Shown here: piece after piece, positions 14,221 through 16,213 of the stretch
Numbering within the stretch: the first letter of the stretch is position 1
How the letters are laid out: each line of letters begins with the position of its first letter
Assembly (NCBI GenBank): GCA_016841005.1
Contig: JAEORG010000337.1
Coordinates: 1-16,213, forward strand
Length of the DNA stretch: 16,213 bases
Origin: Candidatus Thorarchaeota archaeon
GTDB lineage: Archaea; Asgardarchaeota; Thorarchaeia; Thorarchaeales; Thorarchaeaceae
Direction of reading: 5' to 3'
Made by a program: the position numbers and the translations under genes
Notes under the pieces: generated by a model
Told to the model about the DNA's origin: nothing
Seen by the model: the letters and a program-made list of their open reading frames with translations, nothing else
Databases searched by the model: none

Positions 14221-16213
14221 ATGTCTGCGATACCTGTAGGATATGAACCATTGCATGGCCTTCGCAGGAAGAGTGTATCTCTACTTTGCATACTATTAGC
14301 ATCTGCAATGGCAATGGGTATTCTTGTTTACATTGATTCCTATTCTATTCATGAGTGGGATAATCAGCTGGGACGTGTAGGACCTGTTGCAATGAGTGTT
14401 GGTGGACCTAACATTGAGAATTATGTAGATGAAATTCTCAGCCTTCCAGAGGTGCAACAAGCACAGGTGATTGAATATTCTTGGTCATCAGTGAGAAAAG
14501 TAGGTCCTATTTCTCCAACTGAGCCATGGATGGATGAAATGTGGGGTAGACTTGCAGCCCCATCTGAAGATTACTATGATGGATTCCCTGATGCATTCCT
14601 ATTATTGCAAGGGAGATTCCCAGAGAATAATACAGAGATTACTATATCTCAAAATACGATGGATTATCTTGAGGTTTCGTTGGGCGACCAACTCAATTAT
14701 ACATATAACTACGAAACAGACGACTTCAGGATTCTCACAATTGTAGGAATCTTTGCTCAGGAAGAACAGGACTATGGTTCATGGTACTGGTATGAATCAC
14801 CCATAGCGATTGTATCTTCAAATATCTTGAATCCTCTCGAGAATGATATAGAGGTTGATATCGATGTGGATCGAACTCCTCTAACTCCGTTTAATGCATA
14901 TGGTTCTCTCTCCTATTGCCTAGGTATTGAGCAATCAATTAGAGAGGTTGATCCTTTTTACGATCATGAAAGAGGCCGCGGCAACTTTTGGGTTGATGAC
15001 AAGCTTGGGCAATCTGTCAATCAATACCTCTCCTGGCAGATGAATATGAGAATATCACAGCTTCTTCGAGCTGGCGCGGTCCTCATGCTTGTAGGTCTTG
15101 TGTTATTCCTTGCAATACGTCATAATGTAAACGAAAGACGATACGAGAACAATATGCTCATGTCGAGAGGTGCATCAAGGGCTAATGTTGAAGGAAGAAT
15201 TACAAAGGAAGTACTGTGGTTATCACTTGTCGGATCAATTGCAGGACTTGGTGTAGGTATACTGATGAGCAGGTTTGGGCTTGCTGCAACAGGATTCTTC
15301 CAATTTGATTTCCTTCTCTTCTTTACTGAGCCATTTCTGATAAGCATTGAATCTCTGATCATATCAATGGTGATTGGTATTCTATTACCATTCGCTACTT
15401 GGATGGCGTATCGATTCATATATTCAACAAAAAGAAGAGTCGAAGAGCAGGAGGGTAAACTTCAGAAGGTATCCAAAATTTTAGTCTTCATCAGATGGGA
15501 TATGATGCTTCTTATCTTATCCACTCTTTTCCTCATTGCTCTTCTCAGCTCAGGACCACTTATTCAATACAATCCTCTGTTCTCAACAATTATTGTATAT
15601 GTGCCTCTTGCTATATTTGTAGCAATTGGAAGTCTAAGTATCAAAGTATTAAGGAGAGGTGCAAACCCCATCTCCAAAGGAATGACTCGTGTTGTCGGTT
15701 TACTTCCATCAATGGTTGGTGTAAGAAGAATTGGGAAGAGTGCATCTTCTGCAGGTCCAGCGGTATTGGTTTTGGTCCTCTCTATGAGTATTGCATGGAC
15801 ATATGCAATCATAGGTGCATCAATGCCAGCTACTAAACTGAATCAAGGCAGATTTGCTTTTGGTGGTGATGTATCATTTCATCTCGGAACCTATCCTACA
15901 CCTGAATGGACCAACTTCACTACAAAGGTTACCAAGCATGAACTCTGTGTTTCCTCAACAATGGTATCTCTTACTGAAATTCAGCTTTCTGCAGGATATT
16001 GGGATTATGTAGATGTAGTTGCCATGGATCCAGAGGAATTTTCTCAAGTAGGGTATGATTACCTTGGAAACCAACTGAATGATTCTGATCTTACACCGTT
16101 ATTATCCACATTAGCTTCAACACCGTCAGGAGCTATAATTTCTTCTGACATTGCAAGCCAATATGCTCTGAGTACCGGGGATACTTTGAGAGGTTTTGCA
16201 TTTGGCTATGAAG
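14221..16213 (+). CDS. FtsX-type ABC transporter permease, N-terminal part
   Basis: The frame is open from ATG 14221 to the right edge, giving 664 residues without a stop; the C-terminus lies outside. GAGGTG at 14210-14215 is a clear ribosome site that overlaps the stop of the ATPase gene. Layout: a first helix at about 17-37, a long extracellular domain (about 40-278) like the MacB periplasmic-core fold, then helices at about 280-300, 331-352 and 374-398 with the FtsX-like loop NERRYENNMLMSRGAS, further helices at about 424-444, 454-475 and 512-533, and the beginning of a second extracellular domain (from about 538). This is the duplicated permease plan, in which a second FtsX domain should follow. 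Together with the ATPase it forms a mechanotransmission-type ABC complex. The substrate is unknown; export or surface release of lipids or proteins is the usual job of this family. Confidence 0.88.
   Translation, partial: MSAIPVGYEPLHGLRRKSVSLLCILLASAMAMGILVYIDSYSIHEWDNQLGRVGPVAMSVGGPNIENYVDEILSLPEVQQAQVIEYSWSSVRKVGPISPTEPWMDEMWGRLAAPSEDYYDGFPDAFLLLQGRFPENNTEITISQNTMDYLEVSLGDQLNYTYNYETDDFRILTIVGIFAQEEQDYGSWYWYESPIAIVSSNILNPLENDIEVDIDVDRTPLTPFNAYGSLSYCLGIEQSIREVDPFYDHERGRGNFWVDDKLGQSVNQYLSWQMNMRISQLLRAGAVLMLVGLVLFLAIRHNVNERRYENNMLMSRGASRANVEGRITKEVLWLSLVGSIAGLGVGILMSRFGLAATGFFQFDFLLFFTEPFLISIESLIISMVIGILLPFATWMAYRFIYSTKRRVEEQEGKLQKVSKILVFIRWDMMLLILSTLFLIALLSSGPLIQYNPLFSTIIVYVPLAIFVAIGSLSIKVLRRGANPISKGMTRVVGLLPSMVGVRRIGKSASSAGPAVLVLVLSMSIAWTYAIIGASMPATKLNQGRFAFGGDVSFHLGTYPTPEWTNFTTKVTKHELCVSSTMVSLTEIQLSAGYWDYVDVVAMDPEEFSQVGYDYLGNQLNDSDLTPLLSTLASTPSGAIISSDIASQYALSTGDTLRGFAFGYE

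Noticed and set aside
14534..14746. Plus-strand frame of 70 residues within the permease
   Set aside because: It is an out-of-frame shadow of the FtsX-type permease, which is continuous from 14221 to the window edge.
15120..15419. Minus-strand frame of 99 residues opposite the permease
   Set aside because: It is an antisense shadow; the permease frame here encodes clear FtsX membrane helices.
1..16213. tRNA, rRNA, CRISPR repeats, transposases or integration sites
   Set aside because: None was seen on reading; no repeated units with regular spacers, no terminal inverted repeats and no recognisable tRNA-like fold.

Overview
This window looks like a chromosome fragment from an archaeon, most likely an Asgard archaeon of Thorarchaeota type. 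That is inference from several things together: a Ras-like small GTPase domain with an NKKD motif, a geranylgeranyl-reductase family protein, an aldehyde:ferredoxin oxidoreductase start, GGTGA/GAGG-type ribosome sites, TATA-like boxes about 25 bases before putative transcript starts, short intergenic gaps and moderately AT-rich DNA. No rRNA, tRNA, CRISPR array, transposase or phage gene was seen. Genes alternate strands in small units, so this reads as ordinary chromosome rather than an obvious island.

Left part (1-2432). On the minus strand, the first 40 residues of a tungsten/molybdenum aldehyde:ferredoxin oxidoreductase run off the left edge. A 49-residue gene (148-297) sits just upstream of it. 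Reading the other way are two membrane genes (480-728 and 735-2432), in the same frame and separated by one TAA plus six bases.

Middle part (2454-9993). This stretch is rich in lipid enzymes: an Est30-like alpha/beta hydrolase, a convergent glycerophosphodiester phosphodiesterase with a small two-helix membrane protein carrying a DnaJ-type zinc centre, a geranylgeranyl-reductase family flavoprotein and a long-chain acyl-CoA synthetase. Two unrecognised proteins lie among them: a soluble one of 305 residues and a five-helix protein with a large C-terminal domain. Turnover and remodelling of membrane lipids is a reasonable shared theme, but it is an inference from neighbourhood.

Right part (10004-16213). 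A GGAGACCC/GGGTCTCC hairpin separates the synthetase from a convergent adenine-phosphoribosyltransferase-like gene. Divergent from that is the most striking gene: a roughly 490-residue protein with a small N-terminal domain, a long acidic linker and a C-terminal Ras-like GTPase domain whose P-loop and switch II motifs are degenerate. Next comes a short zinc-finger gene whose reading frame, with an extra CxxC pair, continues upstream of its only normal start codon. A four-helix membrane protein converges on it. The window ends with a LolD/MacB-type ABC ATPase followed, nine bases later, by a large FtsX-type permease that is cut by the right edge.

The best candidates for something new are the degenerate multidomain GTPase with its zinc-finger neighbour, the concealed start of that zinc-finger gene, and the two very small proteins (49 and 97 residues) that sit beside recognisable enzymes.
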